Assembly (NCBI GenBank): GCA_020346825.1
Contig: CP070791.1
Coordinates: forward strand, 920,463 to 961,489
Length of the DNA: 41,027 nucleotides
Origin: Candidatus Bathyarchaeota archaeon
Lineage (GTDB): Archaea > Thermoproteota > Bathyarchaeia > Bathyarchaeales > Bathyarchaeaceae
Direction: 5' to 3'
Shown: positions 16,881 to 25,252 of the stretch, piece after piece
How the letters are laid out: each line of letters starts with the position of its first letter
Numbering within the stretch: the stretch's first letter is position 1
The notes under the pieces: model-generated
Database searches by the model: none
Told to the model about the DNA's origin: nothing
What the model saw: the letters and a program-made list of their open reading frames with translations, nothing else
Made by a program: the position numbers and the translations under genes

Positions 16881-17102
16881 TCAGCGTCTAATTTTCTTGG
16901 CTTCTCTTTCAGTTTCCCTCAGCATAAGAACGTCGTTGCTTCGCACCGGACCTTTCACGTTTCTTGTGATGATTCGTCCCTTGTCTCTTCCTTCAAGCAC
17001 CCGAACTCTTACTTGAGTAATCTCACCTGTAAGTCCTGTTCGACCTATCACTTGAATGACTTCAGCAGGAATAAGCTCATCTTTTGCCTCTATGTCGCTC
17101 AT
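16881..17102 (-). CDS. rps28e: 30S ribosomal protein S28e
   Basis: Small-subunit protein near the mRNA exit channel. The 73-residue sequence is a full OB-fold S28e with the hallmark EVIQVIGRTGLTGEITQVRV and the terminal RNVKGPVRSNDVLMLRETER. The start overlaps the L7Ae stop by 4 nt (ATGA), so the genes are translationally coupled. Confidence 0.95.
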   Translation of the reverse strand: MSDIEAKDELIPAEVIQVIGRTGLTGEITQVRVRVLEGRDKGRIITRNVKGPVRSNDVLMLRETEREAKKIRR

Positions 17103-17485
17103 CCACTAGGGCCCTTCTTTTTCAGTTCCTCAATTCGATTGGAGATCTCTTTCACCAAAGCCACTGCGTCGCCAACCTCGTTTATGCTTACTGAAGCAGC
17201 GGGAACGTCTATGCCCGCCGAGGTTCCGAGTTTTCTCTTGTTGGGTACAAATATATATGGGATTTTTCGTTCCTCGCAGAGAAGCGGGAGATGCGCTATG
17301 ACTTCCGGCGGATCTACATCTTCTGCTATGACAACAAGTTTTGCTTTTCCGCGTTCCACAGCTTTCGTTGTTTCGTTGGTGCCTTTTCTAACAGAACCTG
17401 TTTGATTGGCTATTTGCAGGGCTTCATAGGCAGCATCTGCCAATTCTTTCGGAACTTCAATTTTTACGTAAAACGGCTTTGACAT
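17099..17485 (-). CDS. rpl7ae: 50S ribosomal protein L7Ae (K-turn binding protein)
   Basis: Binds kink-turns in 23S rRNA, in C/D and H/ACA guide RNPs and in archaeal RNase P. The 128 aa include the RNA-binding loop (KGTNETTKAVERGKAKLVVI), the core VIAEDVDPPEVIAHLP and the segment IPYIFVPNKRKLGTSAGI. The ATG at 17485 follows GGGTGAGG, and that ribosome binding site can pair with an upstream CCTCA (see the leader entry). First gene of the L7Ae-S28e-L24e-adk-infB cluster. Confidence 0.95.
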   Translation of the reverse strand: MSKPFYVKIEVPKELADAAYEALQIANQTGSVRKGTNETTKAVERGKAKLVVIAEDVDPPEVIAHLPLLCEERKIPYIFVPNKRKLGTSAGIDVPAASVSINEVGDAVALVKEISNRIEELKKKGPSG

Positions 17486-17489
17486 TAAG

Positions 17490-17512
17490 CCTCACCCTTC
17501 TAAGTGCTGAGG
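17490..17512 (-). promoter_or_regulatory. L7Ae leader hairpin covering the ribosome binding site
   Basis: In the short leader, CCTCA (17508-17512 on the minus strand) can pair with TGAGG (17490-17494), enclosing 13 nt. TGAGG is part of the Shine-Dalgarno, so the fold would hide it. Autogenous control of L7Ae through a leader RNA structure is known in archaea; this hairpin is only a candidate. Confidence 0.4.
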
Positions 17513-17528
17513 TTTATCAACGAAAGGG

Positions 17529-17540
17529 TTTATGAATGTT
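17529..17540 (-). promoter_or_regulatory. BRE/TATA-like promoter of the L7Ae cluster
   Basis: Minus-strand CGAAACATTCATAAACC has a purine-rich BRE-like part and a TATA-like TTCATAAA, placing the start near 17510. A 7-bp inverted repeat lies just upstream. Confidence 0.5.
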
Positions 17541-17548
17541 TCGACCTA

Positions 17549-17573
17549 GGCAACATGTCTCTGTAGTGTTGCC
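17549..17573. promoter_or_regulatory. Inverted repeat between gltX and L7Ae
   Basis: GGCAACA (17549-17555) and TGTTGCC (17567-17573) are perfect 7-bp arms with an 11-nt spacer. The repeat sits between the gltX stop and the L7Ae promoter. It may be a gltX 3' hairpin or an operator. Confidence 0.45.
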
Positions 17574-17595
17574 AACCTACTACAGGAAGAGTTTG

Positions 17596-19344
17596 TTATC
17601 GATGGGCAAAATGCGCTGTTAGCTTGTCTCTTACTTTGTCAACTCGTACGAAGCCGAAACGCTCAAATTGAATAATTCTATCTGTGGTCAACTCTTTACA
17701 AGCCTCTTCAGCGATACCTTTTGCTGTTGAAGCGTCGGGCATTACAACTTCACATGGAATACCGCTGTCTGCAGGGATCCAATGAATCAGAGGGACCCCA
17801 ATTTTCTTGGCTTCTTCATAAGATTCGCTGTGAAAAATGGCCTTAATCAAGTTTTTCTCGACTTTTTCAACTTGGAAATTGAAGAGATCCATTAACCTTA
17901 TTCTTCTTTTCTTTTTCAAGATATTCAAATCATCGTTTGAAACCAGAAAGGATGTTTCCTTCTTATGTGGCGCTATTTTGAAGGAACGAAAGCCCTTTTC
18001 AGGATGACCTGGATGTAGAGGGACCCGCGCTGCAAAGGTGTGTGGAATATTTTTCACGGTCAGCTTTTTTGGATCGTGCACAAAGAAATATCGGTTCGCA
18101 ATTAGATCAACTATCTTTCTGTTGTATGCGTATAGATTTTTCCAGCTTAAGACAACGTCTGCTGTTTTGGGACCAACATCCATCATCAACTGTCGGATTG
18201 CCTCAGGCGTTATTCCTCTTCTTCTCAAAGCGGCAAGAGTAGCGAGTCTGGGATCATCCCAGTGTTTATAGAATCCGTCTCTGAGGCCTTGGAGAATTAC
18301 TGATTTGCTTAGGGACGCTCCGGTTATCTTTAGTCTGCCATAGTGAATTGCCTCTGGGTATTTCCATCCGAAGTGGTGATACATGTATTCTTGTCTTGTC
18401 TGATTGGTTAGGTGTTCTTTTCCTCTTATGACATGAGTTATGGCCATAAGATGATCATCGATGCCACAGGCGAAATTGTAGAGGGGCCAAACGCGATATT
18501 TGCTTCCCACTCTTGGGTGAGGATGCTTTGTGGTGTCAATTATTCTCAGGGCAGGCCAATCTCGAACAGCGGGATTCGGGTGGTTCATGTCCGTTTTGAT
18601 TCGTACAACAGCCTTTCCTTCGCCATAGGCTCCATTCAACATATGATTCCAACGAAGAAGGTTTTCGCTGGGCGTTAGGTCCCGACATAGACAAGATTTT
18701 CTAATTCTTGCCTTTTGTTGGAAATCTTTGCGTCTACATGTGCAGACGTATGCGTGACCCCCTTTGAGGATTCTCTTGGCGTGTTCATAATAGATGGACA
18801 GTCTATCGCTTTGAATAAACTCGGTATCCCATTTGCAACCGAGCCACGTTACGTCTGTACGTATTAGATCGTAAAACTGCAAACTCGGTTTTTTCATCTT
18901 TGGGTCTGTGTCTTCAAACCGGAGATAAAATCTTCCTTTGTACATTTTCGCGTATTCGTGACTAAGAATTATGGCTCTGGCAGAGCCGAGGTGCAAGACG
19001 AAATCTGGATTAGGCGAAAAACGGGTGACAACCTGTTCATATTTTTCAACATTTAACAACGGAAGTAAAATCTTCTCGCCTTCAATTTTTTCGCTAATCA
19101 AGACTTCGGGCCACTTTTCCTCTACTATCCTTCTCTGCTTCCCTAAAGGGAGTTTGTTAACTTCTCTTACAACGTCATTAATGATGGAAGCAGTCTCTTT
19201 GATTTTTTGTCTTAGATGGGGGCACTTGCCCAGTAGCTTGCCTAGAACCGGTTTTGATTGAGCCTTTCCCCCGTGACGAAGCGCGTTCAGAAGAGCGATT
19301 TTATGAGCAATCTCTTCAACTTCCATATTCTTGTCCGGAGTCAA
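17596..19344 (-). CDS. gltX: Glutamyl-tRNA synthetase (archaeal type)
   Basis: Class I synthetase charging tRNA-Glu, and probably also tRNA-Gln as in most archaea. The 582 aa include an archaeal N-terminal helical extension (~100 residues), the HIGH-equivalent HLGS in FVLHLGSARA near residue 115, RFEDTDP just after it, and the KMSKS-equivalent SLSKS near 345. The C-terminal half has the beta-barrel anticodon domains of the GlnRS/archaeal GluRS class. TTG at 19344 is the first possible start; ATG at 19326 (MEVEEIAHK) is an equally plausible alternative. It lies 23 nt past the GGPP synthase stop and ends the isoprenoid run. Confidence 0.93.
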   Translation of the reverse strand: MTPDKNMEVEEIAHKIALLNALRHGGKAQSKPVLGKLLGKCPHLRQKIKETASIINDVVREVNKLPLGKQRRIVEEKWPEVLISEKIEGEKILLPLLNVEKYEQVVTRFSPNPDFVLHLGSARAIILSHEYAKMYKGRFYLRFEDTDPKMKKPSLQFYDLIRTDVTWLGCKWDTEFIQSDRLSIYYEHAKRILKGGHAYVCTCRRKDFQQKARIRKSCLCRDLTPSENLLRWNHMLNGAYGEGKAVVRIKTDMNHPNPAVRDWPALRIIDTTKHPHPRVGSKYRVWPLYNFACGIDDHLMAITHVIRGKEHLTNQTRQEYMYHHFGWKYPEAIHYGRLKITGASLSKSVILQGLRDGFYKHWDDPRLATLAALRRRGITPEAIRQLMMDVGPKTADVVLSWKNLYAYNRKIVDLIANRYFFVHDPKKLTVKNIPHTFAARVPLHPGHPEKGFRSFKIAPHKKETSFLVSNDDLNILKKKRRIRLMDLFNFQVEKVEKNLIKAIFHSESYEEAKKIGVPLIHWIPADSGIPCEVVMPDASTAKGIAEEACKELTTDRIIQFERFGFVRVDKVRDKLTAHFAHR

Positions 19345-19367
19345 GGTTTGCCACTTAGTTTTGAGCT

Positions 19368-20369
19368 TTAATGCTTTCTCGCAAAAATGAGGTCAGCGAG
19401 GTTTATGAGAGCTTCTCTTTCTTTGGTGTCGGAGAAGTTCGACAATGCTTTTTTTGATTCTTCAATATACTCTTTTGCTTTGTCTTCCACGTATTTGATA
19501 GAACCCAGAGAAGTAACAAGGCCAACTATTTCTTTTGTTTTGGTGGGAGAGGAGGAACTGTTTCCTAAGGTTTCAAGAATCTTCTTCCTTTGACTTCTTG
19601 AAGCATGTTTGAGGGCGTGGACAATTATCAGCGTTCTTTTTCCTTCGCGAATGTCGCTTCCAACGGGTTTCCCAAGGGCTTTTTCGTTGGCGGTCAGACC
19701 GAGAACGTCGTCAACTAGCTGAAATGCTATACCAGCACAATACCCATATTTTCCAAGGAGTGCGACTTGACTTTCTTTTGCCCCACCAAGTATCCCTCCG
19801 CATTTTGCAGAAGTTTCAAACAAGGCAGCAGTTTTTGCTTGAATCATTTTGAAGTATTCCTTCTCTAGGATCGTCCTTTTGTGTTCAAACATCATATCGA
19901 AGGTTTGCCCTTCGCATATAGTCACAGTTGCATCGCTGACGTTCCTTAGAACTTGTAAGATGCGTTTAGGTGATACGCGCTCAAGGTCAGAGTATTTAGT
20001 GATTGTTTCAAAAACCTTGGCGAAAAGAAGGTCTCCCGATACAATGGCGGTTGGTACTCCCCATTTGGTGTGAACGGTTGGGAGGCCTCTTCTTTTTTCA
20101 TCTTCATCCATTATGTCGTCGTGAATAAGGGTGAAGGTGTGAAGGAGTTCTAGAGCGGCTGCTGTTGGAATGGCGTCCTCTTCCCTTCCTCCGACCAATT
20201 TACAGCTTTTTAAGACGAGGAATGGCCTCAGTCTCTTCCCTCCAGCGTCAATTATGTGACGGGCGGCTCGATAGAGCAGCGCAGGTTCGCGTTCAAGTTC
20301 AACGACCTCTTTGATGAAGCTATTCACTCTGTCAGCTGTTTCAACCAGTTGAAATGATAAGTGGCTCAT
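19368..20369 (-). CDS. idsA: Geranylgeranyl diphosphate synthase (short-chain trans-prenyl transferase)
   Basis: Condenses DMAPP with three IPP to GGPP for archaeal ether lipids. The first aspartate-rich motif is HDDIMDED near residue 85, followed by KRRGLPTVH. The second is FQLVDDVLG, followed by the conserved GKPVGSDIREGKRT. The fifth residue before the first motif is Phe, as in the Sulfolobus GGPP synthase where that residue sets C20 chain length; this supports GGPP over longer products. 333 aa is typical. The start overlaps the end of the isomerase gene by 4 nt. Confidence 0.9.
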   Translation of the reverse strand: MSHLSFQLVETADRVNSFIKEVVELEREPALLYRAARHIIDAGGKRLRPFLVLKSCKLVGGREEDAIPTAAALELLHTFTLIHDDIMDEDEKRRGLPTVHTKWGVPTAIVSGDLLFAKVFETITKYSDLERVSPKRILQVLRNVSDATVTICEGQTFDMMFEHKRTILEKEYFKMIQAKTAALFETSAKCGGILGGAKESQVALLGKYGYCAGIAFQLVDDVLGLTANEKALGKPVGSDIREGKRTLIIVHALKHASRSQRKKILETLGNSSSSPTKTKEIVGLVTSLGSIKYVEDKAKEYIEESKKALSNFSDTKEREALINLADLIFARKH

Positions 20370-21466
20370 GCTTTTCTCCTCGCATAAAGTTCAGGTTTAA
20401 AGCCTCTCATCCTCAACCATTCAGCCGTTTTTCCAGTTAGAACAACTGGCTTTTCTTGTAGTTTGAGCACGGATTCTGCCCCTACAAGGAACATGGTGTT
20501 TCTTAGTTCTTCAATTACAAATTGAAGAGTCTGTTTGACTTCTTCTGGGCCTTTTGTGGTTGCCTTCAGGATTGGTGCGGTCATGCTGACTAAACTGGCA
20601 CCCAAGGCGAGGGATTTTGCCGCTTCTGTTCCGAAACGTATCCCTCCGGAGGCTATTACCGGTATATGAACTGATCTAGCTACCTCAACAAGACTTGGAG
20701 CGGTAGGTATACCCCAATCCCAAAATGTTTGCCCGAGTCTCTGACGGAATTTGTCTCGGGTCCTCTTCGCTCGATGAAATTCAACTGCTGCCCAGCTTGT
20801 TCCACCAACTCCGGCTACATCAATACCTGCAACTCCAGCTTCTTCAAGCTTCTTAGCCTCTTCAGTTGCTATGCCCGCGCCAGTTTCCTTGACGATGACT
20901 GGAACCTCGAGAGCTCGAGTGATTTCACCTATTTTGTCTATTACACCCGAATAGTTTGTTTCTCCTTCTGGTTGAACGACCTCTTGCAAAGGATTTAGAT
21001 GGATAGCCAAGGCGTTGGCTTTCAATATTTTGACAGCCCTCTTGGCTTCCTTCGCGCCGTATCCGTCAACAAGCTGTGCTCCCCCAATGTTGGCTACTAA
21101 AAAGGCCGTTGGGGCTTTCTCTCTAGCTATAGCGAAGGAACCTTCCAATCTAGGGTCCTCAATAGCCACCCTTTGGCTCCCGACACCCATCCCGAGTCCC
21201 AGCTCTTCAACTGCTTCAGCGATGGCAGCGTTTATCTTTGAAGCTTTCTCGGTACCTCCAGTCATTGCTCCTACAAGGAGTGGAGCAGAAAACTCGTGTT
21301 TGAAAACTACAGTGGAAAGTCCTATTTGCTTTCTCTCAATTTCTGGCAGAGCCTTGTGCACAAGGAAAATGTCTTCGAATCCAGTGGTTTTTCGCTGGGC
21401 TTGAACGTTTTCTTCCAGACAGACTCTAATATGGTCCACTTTTCGTTCTTCAATTTGGTTGTTCAA
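20366..21466 (-). CDS. fni: Type 2 isopentenyl-diphosphate delta-isomerase (FMN-dependent)
   Basis: Interconverts IPP and DMAPP using reduced FMN. Signatures of the TIM-barrel family: KTTGFEDIFLVHKALPEI near the N-terminus, VGAMTGGTEKASKIN near residue 66, GMGVGSQR, and HLNPLQEVVQPEGETNYSG, followed by the phosphate-binding segment VIASGGIRFGTEAAKSLALG. TTG at 21466 is preceded by AAGGATGA, and the open frame overlaps the IPK gene by 17 nt. The 366-aa length is normal. It feeds the adjacent GGPP synthase. Confidence 0.92.
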   Translation of the reverse strand: MNNQIEERKVDHIRVCLEENVQAQRKTTGFEDIFLVHKALPEIERKQIGLSTVVFKHEFSAPLLVGAMTGGTEKASKINAAIAEAVEELGLGMGVGSQRVAIEDPRLEGSFAIAREKAPTAFLVANIGGAQLVDGYGAKEAKRAVKILKANALAIHLNPLQEVVQPEGETNYSGVIDKIGEITRALEVPVIVKETGAGIATEEAKKLEEAGVAGIDVAGVGGTSWAAVEFHRAKRTRDKFRQRLGQTFWDWGIPTAPSLVEVARSVHIPVIASGGIRFGTEAAKSLALGASLVSMTAPILKATTKGPEEVKQTLQFVIEELRNTMFLVGAESVLKLQEKPVVLTGKTAEWLRMRGFKPELYARRKA

Positions 21467-22280
21467 TTATTTCATCCTTCTCGATTATTGTTCCGACGAC
21501 TTTTTCATCCTTAAGAGCCTTGTAAACCCTGTTGGGTTTTATGGCGTTTACAATTATCGCTCGGATTCCATGTTTTATGGCGGGCATCAATTCAAACATC
21601 TTGCCAAACATACCTCCAGTTACGTCGATAACCTTCGATCCCTCAATTTTGTTTTCAAGTTTTCTTAATTCTTCGAGTGTGATGTGTTGAATTAAACGCG
21701 CTGAAGGATTTGTTTTGGGGTCCGCCGTGTAGAGGCCGTTCACATCAGCACCTATTATAATGCGGTCTGCATTGAGTTTTATTGCCAGTGAAGAGACGAG
21801 TTGGTCGCCGGACAATATGGCAAACCCGATTTCCGAATCGAGGACAGCGTCTCCGTAGAGAACTGGCACAAACCCCATTTCAAGCATTTTTTTCAAAGGT
21901 CTCTCCTGCATGCTTTTGATTCGGCCAGCCTTCGTGACTACACAAGATGACGGCTGAACCGCTATTGCCGGGATATTATGGTTTATTAGGGAATCCACGA
22001 TCAACTTGTTTAACTTGGTCATCGCTTGATGGGTTTTTGAAAACCCTAAGATCTGTAACGGATCTTTGTAGCCTTCCATTATTCTAAATTGTTCCGCGAT
22101 TGGATGACCGAAAGAGCCTCCTCCGTGAACGAGAACAATAAGCGCAACATTGGCTCTCAAAATTTCTTCTGTTAATCGTTGTATTGCTGGCAAGTTGGGA
22201 GTTAACGGCTTTTCTTTATTTGTTATCACGGAGCCTCCGAGCTTCAGAACAATTGGTTTACTACTCAACCCTCGCACCAT
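21450..22280 (-). CDS. ipk: Isopentenyl phosphate kinase
   Basis: Phosphorylates isopentenyl phosphate to IPP, the penultimate IPP-forming step of archaeal mevalonate routes. It is an amino acid kinase fold of 276 aa. KLGGSVITNKE is at the N-terminus, and HGGGSFGHP near residue 52 carries the histidine diagnostic for IPK. The nucleotide end has GADVNGLYTADPKTNP. The ATG is at 22280. It is not UMP kinase; a separate copy of that enzyme is at 39996. Confidence 0.9.
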   Translation of the reverse strand: MVRGLSSKPIVLKLGGSVITNKEKPLTPNLPAIQRLTEEILRANVALIVLVHGGGSFGHPIAEQFRIMEGYKDPLQILGFSKTHQAMTKLNKLIVDSLINHNIPAIAVQPSSCVVTKAGRIKSMQERPLKKMLEMGFVPVLYGDAVLDSEIGFAILSGDQLVSSLAIKLNADRIIIGADVNGLYTADPKTNPSARLIQHITLEELRKLENKIEGSKVIDVTGGMFGKMFELMPAIKHGIRAIIVNAIKPNRVYKALKDEKVVGTIIEKDEIIEQPN

Positions 22281-22327
22281 CGCCAGTTTTTATTGTGATG
22301 GAAGTTGTAACAGATTGCTGGAACTCC

Positions 22328-22714
22328 TTACTCCTCGATTGTAACAACGCTATTTACCAACCTAACTATGTCTCCGTTTCTTATTTTCGAAATGTCGATC
22401 CCATCGACACAAGGTATTTCTGAGATTATAGCTCCAACAGCGACTACAGTTTCACACTCTTTGTTCACTATTCCAGCTGGTGCTACCCCGTTCTTTTTCA
22501 TTCTATAAAGAGTGTAGGATCCAACCGTTGATCCTTTACCATTTGGGAAAACCAATATTTTCCCCTTCACCTTCTGTCCTTGCAGTTCATGTCCTTTCTC
22601 TATTACCTCGCTAGTGTTCGGGTCAACTCCACCATAGAAGGAGATTGGTTGTTTGGTGATTATGGCTTCTCCTTTTGCAACTCCCTTCGAGATCACTCTT
22701 CCCTCTAACTCCAT
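22328..22714 (-). CDS. Phosphomevalonate dehydratase, small subunit (DUF126, aconitase X swivel domain)
   Basis: Small swivel-domain subunit of the aconitase X type enzyme that dehydrates mevalonate 5-phosphate to trans-anhydromevalonate 5-phosphate, as established for the archaeal mevalonate pathway in Aeropyrum pernix. The family core is visible: ISKGVAKGEAI near the N-terminus, FPNGKGSTVGSYTLYRM in the centre, and CETVVAVGAIISEIPCVDG. I start at ATG 22714 (MELEGRV), which has GTGAGAGG just before it and overlaps the large-subunit stop by 10 nt. An in-frame ATG 9 codons further upstream lies inside the large-subunit gene. 128 aa is typical. Confidence 0.87.
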   Translation of the reverse strand: MELEGRVISKGVAKGEAIITKQPISFYGGVDPNTSEVIEKGHELQGQKVKGKILVFPNGKGSTVGSYTLYRMKKNGVAPAGIVNKECETVVAVGAIISEIPCVDGIDISKIRNGDIVRLVNSVVTIEE

Positions 22715-23901
22715 TTTCCTCTCACCGCAGCGTCCACGCATTCTTCCAAACTTCCTAGTTTGGTCTTCATATTGTTATGTCTTGAATAGTAACATCCTTT
22801 TGCGGAGGTTGTTGCAACAGATTCAAATCTTCCTTTGAGTGGAGCTACTGCCATACATGTGTCGCAAGCGAATTTTCCCCCAGCTTTTTCGATTATTTTT
22901 GTGTAACTTCTTTTGTCAGCGAGTTGTTTCATTTGCCTTGAAGTCGCAACCCAGAATTCAGTGTCCGGAGATATAGTTTTGTCCTTTAGCAGTTTTGCTA
23001 TTGTAGCGATTTCTTTAATGGAAGAGTGAGGACAGCCTATACACACCAAAGCAATGGTGTCAACATCGTCGTTAATGCTTTCGTATGCTTCTCTTATGTC
23101 CGAGTCCTCGATAGTGATTCCCTCTCTTGGAGGCTGATATTTTTCGGATCCAGGAGTTATTCCCTTAATATAAAATAGTGGTTTTGAACCGTAGGTCACC
23201 ACTGAGGCACAGAAAGTCTTCAATTCATCCAAGCCAACATCTTCAATGCCTGAAATGTATGGGATTCTGTTTTCCACTTTTTTGCCTATAGAATAGCCAA
23301 GGGCTCCCCAATCGGAGAATTTCTCCAATTTAGCCTCCACGATCACATGAGTATCTGGCACCCTGTTCTCTTCCAGATGAAGCCCATATTCTGGTGTTTT
23401 GCCAATGAAAGCTGCAGCAAGAGCTGATGGACCTCCTTCCCTGTTTGTTTTTGCCCCGATAACTGAGTTAGCGAAAGTAACTGCGGAAGACTCGGACCAA
23501 GCGATGTGTTCTCCATATCTTGGTAGGTTACCTATCAAGTATGGCGTACATGTGCAGGAGATGATTATGCCCATCTTTCTGAAGGTATCTATGACCAAGT
23601 TTTGTTTTCTTGCGAATTCTTCGGAGATTCCGAGTTTTTTCCAATCTTCCAAATCCATTCCTGCAGGGTTCAAAGTTGTGAGTACTTTGACTCTTCCATC
23701 TTTTGCCAGTTCGTTTAGGAATTCCAAACCAGCATCCCCGAGGTTATGATATGATACGCCTGCCACCTGAACAGAACCTACTCTGATGAGTTTTTCAGCC
23801 CCGAAAATGTTCCCTAGGGCAACAAGTATCTCCATGGACTTTCTTGTTGCGTAACCTTCTTTTCCATCCAGCATTCTTTCTTCTTCTTTTGTGAGGTACA
23901 T
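22705..23901 (-). CDS. Phosphomevalonate dehydratase, large subunit (DUF521, aconitase X)
   Basis: Catalytic Fe-S subunit partnered with the DUF126 protein encoded just downstream. Candidate cluster cysteines are in CTCTPYL, VCIGCPHS and CDTCMAV. Other family segments are SSAVTFANSVIGAKTNREGG and ATTSAKGCYYS. 398 aa is full length. The ATG at 23901 comes 4 nt after the UbiD-type gene. Aconitase X members also include hydroxyproline epimerase-related enzymes, but the two-subunit split and the mevalonate neighbours point strongly to phosphomevalonate dehydratase. Confidence 0.88.
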   Translation of the reverse strand: MYLTKEEERMLDGKEGYATRKSMEILVALGNIFGAEKLIRVGSVQVAGVSYHNLGDAGLEFLNELAKDGRVKVLTTLNPAGMDLEDWKKLGISEEFARKQNLVIDTFRKMGIIISCTCTPYLIGNLPRYGEHIAWSESSAVTFANSVIGAKTNREGGPSALAAAFIGKTPEYGLHLEENRVPDTHVIVEAKLEKFSDWGALGYSIGKKVENRIPYISGIEDVGLDELKTFCASVVTYGSKPLFYIKGITPGSEKYQPPREGITIEDSDIREAYESINDDVDTIALVCIGCPHSSIKEIATIAKLLKDKTISPDTEFWVATSRQMKQLADKRSYTKIIEKAGGKFACDTCMAVAPLKGRFESVATTSAKGCYYSRHNNMKTKLGSLEECVDAAVRGKWS

Positions 23902-23905
23902 ACAA

Positions 23906-25213
23906 TCACAAGAACTTGCTTAGGTCGACTTTTCTGTATTCCTCAATCTTGAAGCCTTTACCTGTTTTTTTCAGTGGAACCGTTGCGTCTAACCCCATTT
24001 TACACGTTGTAGCTTTTTTTCCTTCAGTTAAGTCACCAGATGGATCAAGAGAAGATCCTCTCTGTTTTGGCAGGATAACTGCGTCCTTGTCTGCTTGAAA
24101 TCTCGTTGAAATAGCCCATTCAACTTTGCTTAGGTCATAAATGTTGATGTCGTCGTCCACAACAACACAATGCTTTAATGATTTGTGGCCTTCAAAGGCC
24201 GCCTTTATCGCTTTCTTTCCGTCATCTGGATTCCGTTTTTTTATTTGTACCACTGCGTGGAGCCAACTGCAACCACCTGGAGTTACATAGACATCCTTAC
24301 ATTCACAGACCTTGTTCACCTTGGTGAAGATTGTTGGTTCTCTAGGCATTCCCATCAAGAACTTGTGTTCGTTTCTGCCAGCAAGTATGGTCTGGTAAAT
24401 AGGTTTCTCTCTATGAGTTATACAGTTGACTTCTATCACTGGCTGCTGTCTCACTTTGTCAACAATTCCTGTTAAATCTAGGAATGGTCCTTCTGGTGCT
24501 CTTTCTTTTGTTATTCTTCCCTCTAACACAATCTCGCAGTTTCTTGGAACCTCAACATCTATTGTCTTGCACCTCACCAATTCTGTTTTTTCTAGTGCAC
24601 TGGCCATTCCTAATTCGTCAACGCCCTTTGGTAGAGATGTGGCAGCAGCAAGAAGAACAGGGGTTGAGTTGCCAATACATATTGCTATATCTAGTTCGCC
24701 ACCAGATTTTTTGACAGCAGTGTCCGTTCCTCTCTCTTCAACGATTCTAGCAACAAACTTGTTCTCATCTAGCAACATCAACCGGTGGAAGCATGTGTTT
24801 CTACCAAACTCAGGGTCCTTTACTATAGCTATGGCGGATGCAATGTATTTTCCTCCATCTTTTTCGGTATACCTCATTATTGGGAGCTTTGTTAGATCGA
24901 CATCTTTCTCAACTATTTCTTGACATTCGCCCTTCTCCACAACATTTGGAGGCAGAGGATTCTCTATGGCACTGGATAACTTGCGCAACAATTGTGTTCT
25001 TTTTGTGTTCAAGGCTCTAGCAATAAGGTCTTTGGAAGAGATAAGCCCAGCTACAACGGGGATGCTAGATTCTTTCACCTTTTCAAAATATACTGGGTTT
25101 TCGTTGAGCGCATCTATAATCCCGGCCATCTCATATTCGGTTGACACTTGTTCTCTTATTCTTGTCAATTCTCCATTTTTGTCAAGTTGTTCCAAGAAAC
25201 TTCTAAAACCCAA
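23906..25213 (-). CDS. Anhydromevalonate phosphate decarboxylase (UbiD family)
   Basis: UbiD-fold decarboxylase of 435 aa that should use prenylated FMN to turn trans-anhydromevalonate 5-phosphate into isopentenyl phosphate. The family core can be followed: FRSFLEQLDKNGELTRI at the start, GRNTCFHRLMLLDENKF, RAPEGPFLDLTG and KHCVVVDDDINIYD near the C-terminal domain. The start is TTG at 25213 with GGAGG 7 nt before it; a nearby ATG is out of frame and hits a stop at once. The function rests on the operon, since UbiD paralogs act on many substrates. The prenyl-FMN synthase gene (ubiX) is not in this window. Confidence 0.85.
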   Translation of the reverse strand: MGFRSFLEQLDKNGELTRIREQVSTEYEMAGIIDALNENPVYFEKVKESSIPVVAGLISSKDLIARALNTKRTQLLRKLSSAIENPLPPNVVEKGECQEIVEKDVDLTKLPIMRYTEKDGGKYIASAIAIVKDPEFGRNTCFHRLMLLDENKFVARIVEERGTDTAVKKSGGELDIAICIGNSTPVLLAAATSLPKGVDELGMASALEKTELVRCKTIDVEVPRNCEIVLEGRITKERAPEGPFLDLTGIVDKVRQQPVIEVNCITHREKPIYQTILAGRNEHKFLMGMPREPTIFTKVNKVCECKDVYVTPGGCSWLHAVVQIKKRNPDDGKKAIKAAFEGHKSLKHCVVVDDDINIYDLSKVEWAISTRFQADKDAVILPKQRGSSLDPSGDLTEGKKATTCKMGLDATVPLKKTGKGFKIEEYRKVDLSKFL

Positions 25214-25252
25214 TCATCTTCCTCCATATTCTTTGATAGGATCTGTCTTCCT

